Source: Anas platyrhynchos
Lineage: Eukaryota; Chordata; Aves; Anseriformes; Anatidae
Assembly: GCF_047663525.1 (NCBI RefSeq)
Contig: NC_092592.1
Location: forward strand, 27,275,001-27,339,000
Length of the DNA stretch: 64,000 nt
Direction of reading: 5' to 3'
Part shown: positions 1 to 13,000 of the stretch, one piece after another
Layout of the letters: every line of letters begins with the position of its first letter
How positions within the stretch are numbered: position 1 is the stretch's first letter
Program-made: the position numbers and the translations under genes
Notes under the pieces: generated by a model
Databases searched by the model: none
What the model saw: the letters and a program-made list of their open reading frames with translations, nothing else
What the model was told of the DNA's origin: nothing

Positions 1-919
1 AAGGTTGAAGTGGTTCAAATATATGTAGAAGTTTTTCCAAGTCTGCACATCTCTGAAAAGCTTATTGCCAAGCAAAGAGGGCAGCTTGATAGAATAGTTG
101 AATAAGTTTGAACCAAAAATAAGGTTAAACTTACACTTCTAATTGGCATGTAGCAGTCTGTTTCCTTTTTCATTTGGGATAGCTATTAGTTTGAGAATTT
201 TTTAAAAATAGAGATACAGCACATGGCACTGAGCCTGCTGGAGTTCAAGCAGTGTTTGGACAACGGTCCTTTGGGGACCTATGAGTTGGACTAAGTGATT
301 CTTGTGAATTCCTTCTAACTCAGATATTCTGATTTATTTGCTTCTTTCACTGGTACCAAGTTTTAGTAAGATTACCTGCTTTTACTCATTACTGACTTGT
401 TTTTTTTTTGTTACTGAAATATCACATGACTCTCAGGTCTGATCACTGCTTTTATTTTTTTCAAATTTTAAGCTTCATCTAACACCTATAGGAATATCTT
501 ATTGTAAGGGTGACAATATTACTAGGTTTGGTGGCACAGGTTATTGGAAGGCAAATTCAGTTCAGTAGCGATGTAATTACTTTATCTCCTTGCCTGTGAT
601 ACTTTGGTTCTGTTGTAGATTTCCTCTTTGAACAAATCACGTTCTATTTTTTAAAAGTTTATTTGCACTTCATAATCAGTCTTGTGGTTTCTAATTCTCT
701 TGCATGTTGTCTGCAGTAACATGCACTTTTTTTTCCTTAATTTTGATAGTTTAGCAATTTTTTGCTTTCTGATGTTTTTGCTGTGTATCATTTATAATCT
801 CCTTTCTATCTAGACTTGTTGGGCTTTGGGGATTTTATTGAGTCTTCACTTCTCATGTGATAGTGTATAGTCGCACATGTGCACCTTACTGATAAGTGAT
901 GTTCTCTTTTCCTTTGCAG
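1..919 (+). other. OGA: OGA intron 5, 3' part
   Basis: AT-rich sequence with no credible coding exon, ending in a T-rich tract and a CAG acceptor at 917-919. It is read as the intron before the first OGA exon in the window. No repeat family was recognised. Confidence 0.8.
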
Positions 920-1018
920 AGTACTGCGGAACTTTTTGTTACCCAAATGTCGCCCAGTCTCCGTATTTACGGACTGTAGGAGAAAAGTTGCTCCCTGGCA
1001 TCGACGTGTTATGGACAG
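920..1018 (+). CDS. OGA: OGA exon 6 (human numbering)
   Basis: Acceptor ttgcag at 914-919; donor gtaaaa at 1019. It encodes residues about 218-251 of the GH84 domain, beginning [11 protein letters not shown] and including the substrate-pocket Tyr219. The first codon is split after one base in the preceding exon. Confidence 0.95.
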
Positions 1019-4000
1019 GTAAAAGTAATTGGGTTATTTGTCTTAAATTCAGAGTTGGTAGTCTTAAAAACAAAGAAACCAACCAAGCAAAAAGCCACCC
1101 ACTGTCCATCTATGCAGGGTGGGGGATGTATATGCAAATCCTGCTGATTGATCATCCTGTTTCACTCTTAGGTCCGAAAGTTGTATCCAAAGACATTCCA
1201 GTAGAGTCCATTGAAGAAGTTTCTAAGATCATCAGGAGAGCACCAGTTATCTGGGATAACATTCATGCTAACGATTATGATCAAAAGAGGCTTTTTCTTG
1301 GACCTTACAAAGGTCGGTCAACCGAGCTCATCCCTCGACTAAAGGGAGTTTTGACCAATCCAAACTGTGAATTTGAAGCCAATTACGTTGCTATCCACAC
1401 ACTTGCAACCTGGTACAAGTCTAACATGAATGGAGTGAGGAAAGATGTGGTAATGAGTAAGTATGCATAACTTCTTGCTGCAGCATATGTTTGACCATAT
1501 ACATCATACTGATTTTTGATTGTTCTAGCCTTTTCTTACTGACTGTCTCTTTTTAAGATAGCTTAGCGTTTTCTATACTGTAAGTGAAGGATGACGGTTG
1601 CCTGAAAAATAGCAAGCATCCAGATTGTTTACTGAGTGCTTTTTATAACATGCTACAGATGCTTCTCAGGAAATCAATAAGAGCAATAATAGTAGCTTAA
1701 ATTTGACAGAAGTGACCATGGGTTTTATTTCATTGTAATAGAAACAGATCGGATTAAAAGAGAAACTGGATGCCAGAATGTCTAATTTCTGTATCCTGTT
1801 TCTGTGCTGATGGAGGTGACCGTAGTTTTCTATTTTGTCTTAGTGGGATGTAATTCCTTGTCCTTCCTTGAAGTAAGGCTGTTTGAGAGCTCTTAAGTGA
1901 CTTTTCTAATATCTTTTTACATGTATTTTAAATAAACTTCGCATGTTAACATTTTTTTATAAACTTCTATCTGTAGCTGATACGGAAGACAGTACAGTTT
2001 CTATCCAGATTAAACTGGAAAATGAGGGGAGTGATGAAGACATTGAAACAGATGTTCTCTACAGCCCACAAATGGCCCTGAAGTTGGCCTTAACAGAATG
2101 GCTACAGGAATTTGGGGTACCTCAACAATACAGCAGTGAGTTTGATTTTAGTATCATTCTGGTAGAAAAATGTCATTAAATGACCAGTTCATGTATTTAG
2201 ATTAAAACTATTTTACAGATGGCAGCAATCTGTATACTTTTCAGTTGTATTTACTACCTTACTCAGTGGGGAAACCTTAATAAAGACAGACGGCTTACAT
2301 TCTGCAGTGTGCCTGTAGTGGCCCAATTGATCAGCTGAAGTACCCATCAAGTATGATCCTCTGGCATTTCTGATACAAAACAGGAACGAGTTTGGATCTT
2401 GTTGGTCTCAGTTGTTACTAGACTTCCATGGGACCTCAGAAAATCGAGTAGCTTTTTTTTTGAAGAGAGTATTACAGATGACTGTAAACAATAGTACTGC
2501 CCCAGAAGAGTCCACGTTCTCCCTGTTGCTTTGAGCTGGCTTTTGTTTATTTGAGTTTCTGTCTCTAGAAACCACTTGGGTTCCTTCCAGCATTGTACAC
2601 TTTTTTTTTTTTTTTCTTGTAGCAATGGGAGCTTGGTATCTGAGGTAAAATCTGTTTCTCTCAAACATAGGTTTTGGGTCATCAGAGTGTCCTTCTCTGT
2701 TATGGTAGAGCTGGAAGAACATCTCCTGATTTCCATCTCTATTCTATCAAATTATCCTTTCCAGCTGCTGTAGTGTTTCAGAGCTTTCTAAATCCCAACT
2801 GCAGCAAAAACATGGAATGAGGAGTGGTAGTCAAGGTGTCATTTTCTTTTGCTTTCATGGGGTTGCTTAGGACGGTACCTCTTAAAATCACCTAGTCCAA
2901 ACCCTGTGCTCAAGCAGGTTTGGCTAGAACAGGTTGCCCAAGACTTTTCAAGCTGAGCCTTCAATATCTTCATTTCCCTAGGTTAAAGATGTTTTTGTGA
3001 TTGGAGTATTTAAGCATCCTTTTATTTTGAAGTCTATTCTCTATAGAAATAGAAACATCAGGTCAGTTGATACAAAGGAAAAAAGTTAACTTCAAAAGCT
3101 TTTTATTCTGTTGTAGTCAGAATTGATGCTAGCAGTACATGTTAACTATTTTTTATAACTTTTCCCCCCCCCTCCTTAGTGGTTATCTGAAGGGGGAGCT
3201 TGCCAAAATGCGAAGTCTGTAGTTAGAATTACAGTGACAGAAACCAATAGGCAAAGTGCCAGAAGGGAGCTGCACTGATTGGATGCTGTGACAGCAGAAC
3301 CATCCATGATTTGCAGAAGTTGCTGTTTTGAATGGTAGTTGGCAGATACTGAAAACTTTAAACTTGTTTCTTCTTATTCTCAGGTAGGCAAGTGGCCCAC
3401 AGTGGAGCTAAAACTACTGTAGGGGATGTAGGGCCTCTGGTGGCACCATCCTCTTTAAATGCAGCAACTGTGGTTACCACAGTTTACCAAGAACCCATCA
3501 TGAGTCAGGGGGCAGCGCTGAGCAGCGAGTCACCAGCTTTGGTAAAAGAGGAAGAGAAGAAGCAATCTGATGAGGAGCCAATGGACATGGTTGTGGAAAA
3601 ACAAGATGACGCAGACAAGAATGCTAATCAGATTTTGACAGATATTGCTGAAGCAAAGATGGCAGAGGAGTTGAAACCAATGGATACTGATAAGGAGAGC
3701 ATAGCTGAATCCAAGTCCCCAGAGATGTCTATGCAGGAAGACTCTGGTAGTGACATTGCCCCTATGCAGACTGATGAACAGATTAACAAAGACCAGTTTG
3801 TGCCTGGGCCAAACGAAAAGCCTCTCTACACGGTAGAACCAGTGACTTTAGAGGACTTGCAGCTTCTTGCTGACTTGTTTTATCTCCCTTACGAGCATGG
3901 GCCCAAAGGTGCACAGATGCTGAGAGAATTCCAGTGGCTCAGAGCAAATAGCAGTGTTGTCAGTGTTAATTGCAAAGGAAAGGATGCTGAAAAAGTGAGT

Positions 4001-7000
4001 GTCACCTAATCTTGTTTCTCTCCTTTTAAATCAAAATCCTGAGCAATATTGTCTGTTGTCTGCAATGGAAATGGATGTTCTGTTTCCTAGAAGCTGAAGG
4101 GTAGTGTGTAACTAACCACAGGTCACAGTAACTGTTTTAAGTGGTGTAGCACTGAAGGCAGCTCTGTGTCTGTGTTTGGACAATGATCCCTGTACTGGCT
4201 TCACTTCTAACAGCAGTAGAGAATACCCGCGAGTCACATGTGGTGTGATATTTTTGCTGATAGAACAAAATAGGGAATTGCATAGTCATCCTTCATACGT
4301 AGACAAAGCCGTGTTTGATCTTGTGGATCTTTTGCCTCCATCCATAGATAGAAGAATGGCGTAACCGAGCAGCTAAGTTTGAAGAGATGTGCAGCTTGGT
4401 GATGGGAATGTTCACTCGCCTCTCCAATTGTGCCAACAGGACAATCCTGTATGATATGTACTCCTACGTCTGGGATATCAAGAGTATTATGTCAATGGTG
4501 AAATCTTTTGTGCAGTGGTTAGGTAGGTGCATTGGGAGCCATTATAATCCCAGATAGCATATCTTTTTTTGTGTTTTTAATTAGCCCACGGGGAAAACAA
4601 AGTGTTACGCAGATGTGTTTTCTTGAACGTGGGGTCTGGTTTGACCCTGTTTTAAAGGTTTTCCTGTCTCACTATTTGAAGCAATGATTGCTGTGAATTT
4701 GCTTTGGTATTAAAGAGAAGTCTGCTGGATGCTTAAGATTGGAGACCTTGATTTTCTTCTTGGGCTAATGAAACTTGAATCTCATCTGACACGTAAGTGT
4801 TGACTTTAACTTACTCTTGACTGAATGCACACTGGACTATGCCACGTAACTCCCTGGGTACTCTGGTATGTGATTGGAAATGACGCTACGAAATGTGACC
4901 ACATCAGCCACCTGCTGCTTGCTCTGTCGTGGTGACATTACTGCTGTCTTCAAAGGAACAATTGCAGAAGCGACCTTTCAGTGGGCCTGGCCAAGAGGAA
5001 GCCGATCCTCCCAGCCCTGTGCGCATGCGAGCTTTAGCGTAAGGCTATTCTGGTGCAAAATAGTTTCCTTTAAACACTTTCCAAATTGCCTTTTTTATTT
5101 TTTTTGCAGAGGGTGGAAACTGTGGAGCTCTCTAGACAGACTTAGTCTGAGACTTAAACTGATTTTTAAATGCCTTTTTTTTCCTGAAAGATTTTTGGGG
5201 GATCCTGAGTTGGCAGATAGCACCAGCATGGCCTGGGTAATTTTAGTGACCTCATTTCACTTCCAGGTTCCAATCCACCTGTAAGGAATATGCTGTGGAC
5301 TTGCTTGACATACACAGCAGGCAGCAAAGCTGATGGTCTTATGTCACACTTCTTGTAGCTGTCAAAAAAAAACTCACAGTGGTTAACCATTACACAACCT
5401 TGGTCCAGTCTTAGTGTTTGGATTGTCGTTAAGTCATACTCTTAAAAGCTGAGAAGTTTAAATAGGAACAGAGTAGACCTATTAAGTCATCAAGTCAGTT
5501 CCGACTCAACAATTTCATTAGTTTTGTGCTTATTAAATATCTGATCTCTATACTTATGGTTGATTAATTGAGAAAGAAAATGAGCTTTTAGAACTGCCTT
5601 AGGCAAAGTACAGAGAAGAAAACTATCTTGGAAGGGAAGCTAGTAAATTAACATCTCTGCCTTTAGTGGGTATGTATTCTTAAGACCAGTGTAACACAAC
5701 TCCCCCAACTTTACTATTCTTGCTGTATGTTGACCTTCACCTATGAAGAATGCTCTTTTCTTGATAACCTAATCTGTTTAAAACTCTAGACCAAAGCTTT
5801 AGAGCACACAAGAATCACTGCTGTCTTTATAAAGATTGAGAGCCCAACTTATGACTGCATTTCAGAATTTTGGCTGAAATCACTTCTGGTTTTCCGTGTC
5901 CCTGTAAAGTTGGGTTCAAGTCTTAAATGCATCAGATACTCGGAATAGTTTGCCTTAAGCTAACTCTGTAAATACCAGCTCTTAACTTTGGCACTGCCCT
6001 TTGCAGTACTGAAACTGGCATTAGAGAGTTGAAAAATTAAATTTAAGAGTTTTTGATGCGTACAGTTAAATAGGCTTATGCTAATAATGCTTCTGTGAGA
6101 GGAGGTATTTTTGTCTTTAACTTGCATTTTGTCATTAATATGAGTACATATGGAGCGAAGTACGTGCCAAATCCAAACAAATGAGTTTTCACAATGGTGT
6201 GCTTAATGGTCCACTGAACATTCATTTTTCACCTCTCCTCCCAAGTCCAGCTAGCATTCAGTCCCTTAAATTAGTGTGGCTGTACAGTACTATGGATTAC
6301 TAATGACTTCTATTGTCTTCTTCCCCATTGTGTACAGATGGGAGAATCCTCAGCACAAGTATCTTCTGCTATTGGATGGACAGCGCCAGATGTTCGCAGC
6401 GCGTCGTCATTAATTAATTAAAATGGAAAGGTTTTGTCTGTGAGGCAGCTCAGATAGACTAGATATGTGATAGGCATGAACTGAAGTCACATTTGCGCAG
6501 CGACTAAGGCATTAACTATGTTTTTCATTTATACAGCTCTTCATTCACGCAGCTCTTTACTGTAATAAATGGAAGTGCTAGTTAAGTTGTAGTCTCAAAG
6601 GAGAGACAGATACTGTCTTCCAAGTTATTGACTAAATTCCCTTGTGAAGGGAATTCTTTTATGTGAGAACTCTAAAATGTGGGAACAGACTAAAATCAAA
6701 TTCTGATTTTTGGATCACTTCTGATATTTGTCCATCCTTAGGGTAGTTTGTATTCATATTCCTAAACTCTCATAAACGTCAAACTTGGCACACTTTGGGA
6801 CTCTCTGACTAGCACAACACACTTGTCTGTACTGATCTAGGACTGTTACTTGAACAGGAGTTAAACTGCTGTCTACAAAAGGAAAAGAGTATTTGCGCTG
6901 CTCATCTTGTCAGAAAATTAGGCAGGTAACTTCCATTCGAGATACTGCACATCTTTTAACTCCCTCAGCAGAGTTGTCATTTATGATGGCCATCGAAGGC

Positions 7001-10000
7001 TGTGGTGCCTTGCTAGTGGAACGGTATTAAAAGTCAAACAGCTAGTGGAAGCTTCTTTTATAAAGCAAGTGTAAACTAATGCTGAGCACTTTTCAGTGGG
7101 CCTGCTGTGGCTGGTTGTTCAACAGGGACCCTGTTTCCTCTTGATATGCTTGAAGGCGAAAAAACAAGAGGCTGAAAAAGCAGAGCTAGTATTATCTGTG
7201 GCAAACAGGATGTACTAGTTTAAATAGTGGTAACTGGAATTAACTCACAGCTTAGTTTTTTTTAACTTGCCAACAGCATTGTGAAGGTGTGGCCAGGATT
7301 ATGTAAATACGTTTAGTCTCTCTGAAGAATGCTGTTTCATGCAACTGTCCTGGCTGTCCAAGCTGTTCCAGACTGCACGTATTGCCAGTCCTAGTTTTCT
7401 GACAAGATTAGAAACAATAATTACTAAAATGTGACTTCAGAAAGGTCCATTTCTTTCAAGGGGCTGTGATAATGGAATTTTATTTGGTCTTCAGCTGCTA
7501 AAATTTACAGCATTATTTTTTGAGACAAGCAGCTTCCAAGATGTTTTCTTTTTGGAAACGAAACATTTCTGCCGCAAATGGGCAAACAAAAGAATGTACA
7601 AAAAGCCTGGTGAGATGGTGCCATTGTATGTAGCACCATTCTTGTGCCTTCTGGTCCAGAATGAGATGTGTTATTAAAAACTAGTTCTTAAAACTAGTCC
7701 GTTACGTAACATCAAAAGCTGCATTTAGTGCATGAGCACAAAATCTTTATGAATTATACATTATTACAGCCTCTACCAAACCCCTGGACTATAGCTCAGT
7801 TAGAGAGCTTTTTCCACAAGTGTGTTAGTTTTTTGCACATGTAAGACACCCAGGAAATCCCCCTTCTCGTAACATTCTCCGCTTGGATCTGATCTCAACA
7901 GGGTGTCGTAGTCAATCTTCAGCACAGTTCTTAAGTGGAGACCAAGAACCCTGGGCCTTTAGAGGTGGTCTAGCAGGAGAGTTCCAGGTATCAATATGAC
8001 TTCACAACTGAATGACATTTTCTTTGTTTTATGAGAAACCTTTTGTTGCACATCAGAGGTCTGGAAGGATTGGTCTGCCGAAGGCTTTCTGGTCCAAAGC
8101 CCATTAGCCTTACAGCTTGGTTTAAAATAATTTTCCTCCCCTTTCTACAGTAATTTCTCAAGGAGATGCTGCCTGTCCCACGCGCATGCGAAGCGCAGCG
8201 GCTTTAGTTGTACATTTCACATTGTTTCTTTGCAGGTCGCACAGCATTTTTATCTGCGCCCGCAATTGCACAATGCGCGCATGCTTGTCTGCCAATGGGA
8301 ATTCCATGAGCAAAAAAAGGGATAGCGACGCAAATTTTGGCTCCTCTCTAAATAAAGCTGTAACGCCTTTTGTTGGAAAGATTTCAATTGGCAAATGCTC
8401 AAAAATCTGTTTTATGCCATGTTCGAATTTGTTCATGGATTTTTCAGGTGCTATACTTTTCCCCCTTCACAGGTGCTCTGCGCGCAGCAAATTGAATCAG
8501 CGCATTGCTTTTGGGATAAAGCGTCTCCTCTGGCCAGTTAACCCTCTTCAGACCAAACCTTTCCTCCTGACATTCTATGTTCCTGTGCAGAGATAGTGTA
8601 GATATGATTGGTAAAAGTATTTTAAAGTAGATAAGATTAACAGACTCTTAATATGCTGTTTGAATTGCATATTTTAAAACACCAATTGGATATTTCCTAT
8701 TCAAGTAAGGTCTTTGCATTTGTAAAGCCTACCAACCCCACCTTCTTCTGGGGTGCCTGCAAGTAGCAAATGTTAATTTGGGAGTCTGCAGTGCACGCCC
8801 AAGAGTGATGGGTTGTTGGTGTTCATACACTTATATCAAGTATTTTGTTTTCACAGCGTTTGCTACCTATTGATGGGGCAAATGACCTCTTTTTTCAACC
8901 ACCTCCATTAACGCCTACTTCCAAGGTGTACACCATAAGACCCTACTTTCCTAAAGATGAGGTAATTGCTTTTGGCTCTTATTGTTGCTACTGATGCATT
9001 TAATACTGGTTCCTACTGAGTCCCTTCAGCCCCTAATGAAATAGATGTTCTGATATCTTGCACAAAGCACAAATAAATGCAGGCTCACAGGAAAATAAAT
9101 GGAGGTTGTGACTTGCCTACCATTCAGCAGCCAGCTGTACAACAGTACAGCTATACCCACAGCTTGATTCCCGGTCTCCCACCCTACCCATCCCATTTTT
9201 TTATATGATGCCTTACTTATTTCTGAACAGTAAGTTAAAATTATTCCCTGCTAGTAGTGGAACTGTTGCTGTGGGAACACACACAGTGACTTAGCTGTAG
9301 AGGTGGGTGTGTATACCTGTTCACTTAGTAATCATTCTGGTAATTCCTGGTGTTTTCAGAGCTACGTAGGCAGAACTTTGAGTTGATACTGCATCTCAAA
9401 ATGTAGTTGTGAAAGTGCGTTATTTCAGCTGTTATTCAGACTTTTCTAACTGATTTTTGAAAGGATTGTTAATTGAGTCTGTCTTGGAGCATTTGATTTT
9501 TGAAACAGGAATTTTGTATTAATCTTCAATTACAAGAGTTTTTTTCCCTTATGTCCCTCAACAAATCTGTAATGTAGCTTCATTCATACTGTCTCAGCAT
9601 GAATACTTTAAATTGATGGGGCAAGTCAGCACCCTTTATGAATATAATTTAAACAATGTAAAGATTAATGTGGCTTAAACTTTGCTTTTGCAGCTACCTT
9701 GAAATGAAACACGTTTAATTTGAAACAACTATCTAGGTTGTTTGCCTCAGCCTAAATGAATCCTGACTTTGAAGCCCCTCAGACAGACTGAGCTGTTGTA
9801 TGAAGACTTGTCTTTTGTCTGCTAGCTTTAGTCTAGATCTGTCCTGTACTGTTCATGGGCAGCAAAATGGTCCTTTTTAATACCTTAATTCAGGACTGTA
9901 CTTACGCTACTTTTGTATTAAAAAAAAAAAAAAAAAAACTGAAATGTGTGGCTTTTCTTATATAAAATGTGACTGATTCAAGTTTTCCCTTTTAAAGAGA

Positions 10001-13000
10001 TTCAGCTAAAAGCCTTATAAATTGAAGTCCATCAGGATGTACCTGTCCTTCAGTGGTTAAATTTATTGCACTGAAACCTTGAAGATCTTGAAAAGCAATT
10101 TTTTTAATCAACGGTATTGTGGTGTGCACTGAGTGGTAACTAATACTCAGGCTTAATCTCCTGCTGTAGCAACATGGAGAAAGTTGATCCCCAGCTTTTA
10201 TTTCCCTGCCATTGAACTTAACCACAGTGTTTTTGATAGGCAACTTTGAGTTAACTTTGAAGGAGGAAAAAAATAATTAAAAATCAATCCTTTCTTATTG
10301 ATGTGCACTCCTGTTCTGTGTAACCTGTATTTCTGTCAGTACTAGTTTACAATAGAGCTCTTAATGAAATCTCTAAAACAAAATTATTATCCTTTGAGTT
10401 CAGCGACTTGAAATCATCTGCTCTCTCCTCTTAGGCATCTGTATATAAGATCTGCAGAGAAATGTATGCTGATGGAGCTGATCAACCTTTCCATAGTTTG
10501 CCAGACTTGATTGGAGACAAGTACGTATTAGAAATGAACAACCTGACAGAAGTGTTTCTGAAGGGTGAAGTCCTGACATCGAATTTAATTTGAATTTTAA
10601 GAAGTATGCATGTGTATGTAGAACAAAAACCTCTTCTGATTCAAAAAAAAGAAAAATCTGCACTCTGCAGTCCTTAAGAAATTGAAGTTTTAGTTTCTGA
10701 AAGATACTTCTATCACTTACGCGCTGGTTTATGCTCCAGTCACCTGCTGTGAGCTGTTAGAAAGAAGATTGAGCAGAGACCTCTATTATCAAACGTGTGC
10801 ATCATAATATCATATTGCTTCAGATTTTGTGAAAGTATATCATGCCTGTCTGTAGTCTGTGGTTACCCTTTGGTATGTTTTGCAGCCTCGTTTGGTTCGT
10901 GGTTCTTCAAAAAATTGAAAATTCTTTTTGAGGACCAATCTACCAGTCAACAGCCTGAAGTTTTTTTCTGAAATACATTTTATTACTTACCTGCATTGCC
11001 ATTTTAAAACAATGACAAGTGAGATGAAGGTTTTTTTAAAAAGCATTATAGCTCATTTCTGCTCATTCTGTAGCTCAAGATACTTCGAATATTTTTACTG
11101 TCTTGAGTGATTATTTTAGATGGAACTCTTTTATGGAGACTGCTCTGTGAGTGACAGGAAGGTAGTTACAAGATGATGTGTAACAGGTCTCAAAAACCAA
11201 AAAGAACAGGGAGGTAATAGCAGATAAAATGACACACAACATGAAGAAAGTTTGTCTGGTGAGTCAAAAGAGCAGTATGTAAAGAATTAAATTGTGGGAT
11301 CCTGAGCTGCTGCTGCTCATTGCTGAGTTTTCACAGTGTATCAGTCTGCTAATTAATGTATTGTAGAAGCTTAATTGCATTGCTGGAGGACTCTGTCACT
11401 TCTTTGGGTGACCCCAGAGTTTTCTCCGGAATACCTGAACAGCATACCTGTTCAAATTGATCTTCTGACTGACTGAATTTGGATGCTTTCTGCAGGTTAG
11501 TGGGAGGTCTACTCACTCTCAGCCTGGATTACTGCTTCGTCTTGGAAGATGAGGATGGCATATGTGGCTATGCTTTGGGAACAGTCGATGTGACTCCTTT
11601 CATTAAAAAATGCAAAATGTCTTGGATCCCTTTCATGCAAGAAAAATATACTAAACCAAATAGTGACAAGGAGCTGTCTGAGGCAGAGGTTGGTATAACC
11701 CATGAGATAAGAATCGTGTGCTGAATTGTGTTCATCTTTCTTTTAGAGGCAGGCCTTTTATTTATTTTACAAGTTGTGCTTGTGTAATTCAATTTTGATA
11801 CCTTTCTGTAGTCTTTGAGCATGGTGTCTGGTATCTGTGACACTGGTATTACTAATTACAAGTCAGATATACTTGTGTGCTGTAATGTGCCCATGAGGTG
11901 TACTTCAGTAGAAATGGCTGCAATAGGTATATGGTAGAATTTGGGAAGTGCAGAGTGAAAGGAACTTTCAAACCAGCAGAGAATCTTAGCTTATAAAAGA
12001 CTACATATTTGAAAATAAGGATCACATGTATTCTCCAGCAGTATGGGGTATCAGTTTCCGCATGCTATAAGCAGGACCAAGGCTTGAGAGTCACATTAGT
12101 TTAAGTATGGAAACAAAATGAAAGAGCAAGCTAGTTCTTAATGTTAAAATCCATGAGGTGGTTGTGATAGCTGTAAACAGTGCAAAATGACATCTTGCAT
12201 ATAGCAAGTGCTGAAGATTGATATGTTGAATTGGTTTTGGAAGAAATTAGGAAGTAAGGTTACTGAACTGTCAGAAGTCATGAAAATTCTAGTTGATTTA
12301 TTCTTGTCAAGAAAAGAAATCTGCTTAATGTTCAGAAATGCTCCTTATTTGCATGCTGAAGGAAGTCTGGACAAAGTTGTAGCAGAAGCAGGCACAGAAA
12401 CATCACTTCTTAGCCTTTCTTTCCCTTGCAAGCTTTGGGATGAACTGGCAGTCATGACAAAATGCTGGTAGCGTAAGAATTAGGAGTTCCCCTTTCATTC
12501 ATTCACTAAAAAAACCAAACTAACCCTATTGTGAAAATCAGCCACTACTTACATGTATATTCAATAAAGGAGAAAGGGAAGTTTTTTTTTGTTTGTTTGT
12601 TTGTTTTTAAAAAAAAAGCACCACCAACAAACTTGCAGGAAATGGTGTTCTTTCCAAATGTCACTGTTCTTGAGTTGGGTATGACTAGAAAGTATAATTG
12701 CTCAACTACTGCTGTTGAAGTGGTGCTAATTCTGCAGTTTAGAAGTTTTCTAACTTTATTCTTCTACATTGCAGTGTGTTGAATCAAGGGGAATGTATTT
12801 AAACTTGATCTGAAAAAAAAAGCACATAAGTTACTAATGTTATGAGTCCTCGTGTGACGAAGCCTTAGTTCTGGCTTTTACGACAGCAGCTTTTTACTTC
12901 CATGAGAAACAAAGTTAGGTAGCTTTTTTTATTTTAGCCAGTGTTCCCTAAAGATTTTAAAATTCAGTACCCAGCAGGGAAAATGTGTGTGTTTCATTTT

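Noticed and set aside
8186-8596. 136-codon plus frame in OGA intron 11 as a possible gene or viral remnant
   Set aside because: No similarity I can recognise to any viral or transposon protein, and a 92-codon frame opposes it; kept only as a compositional finding.
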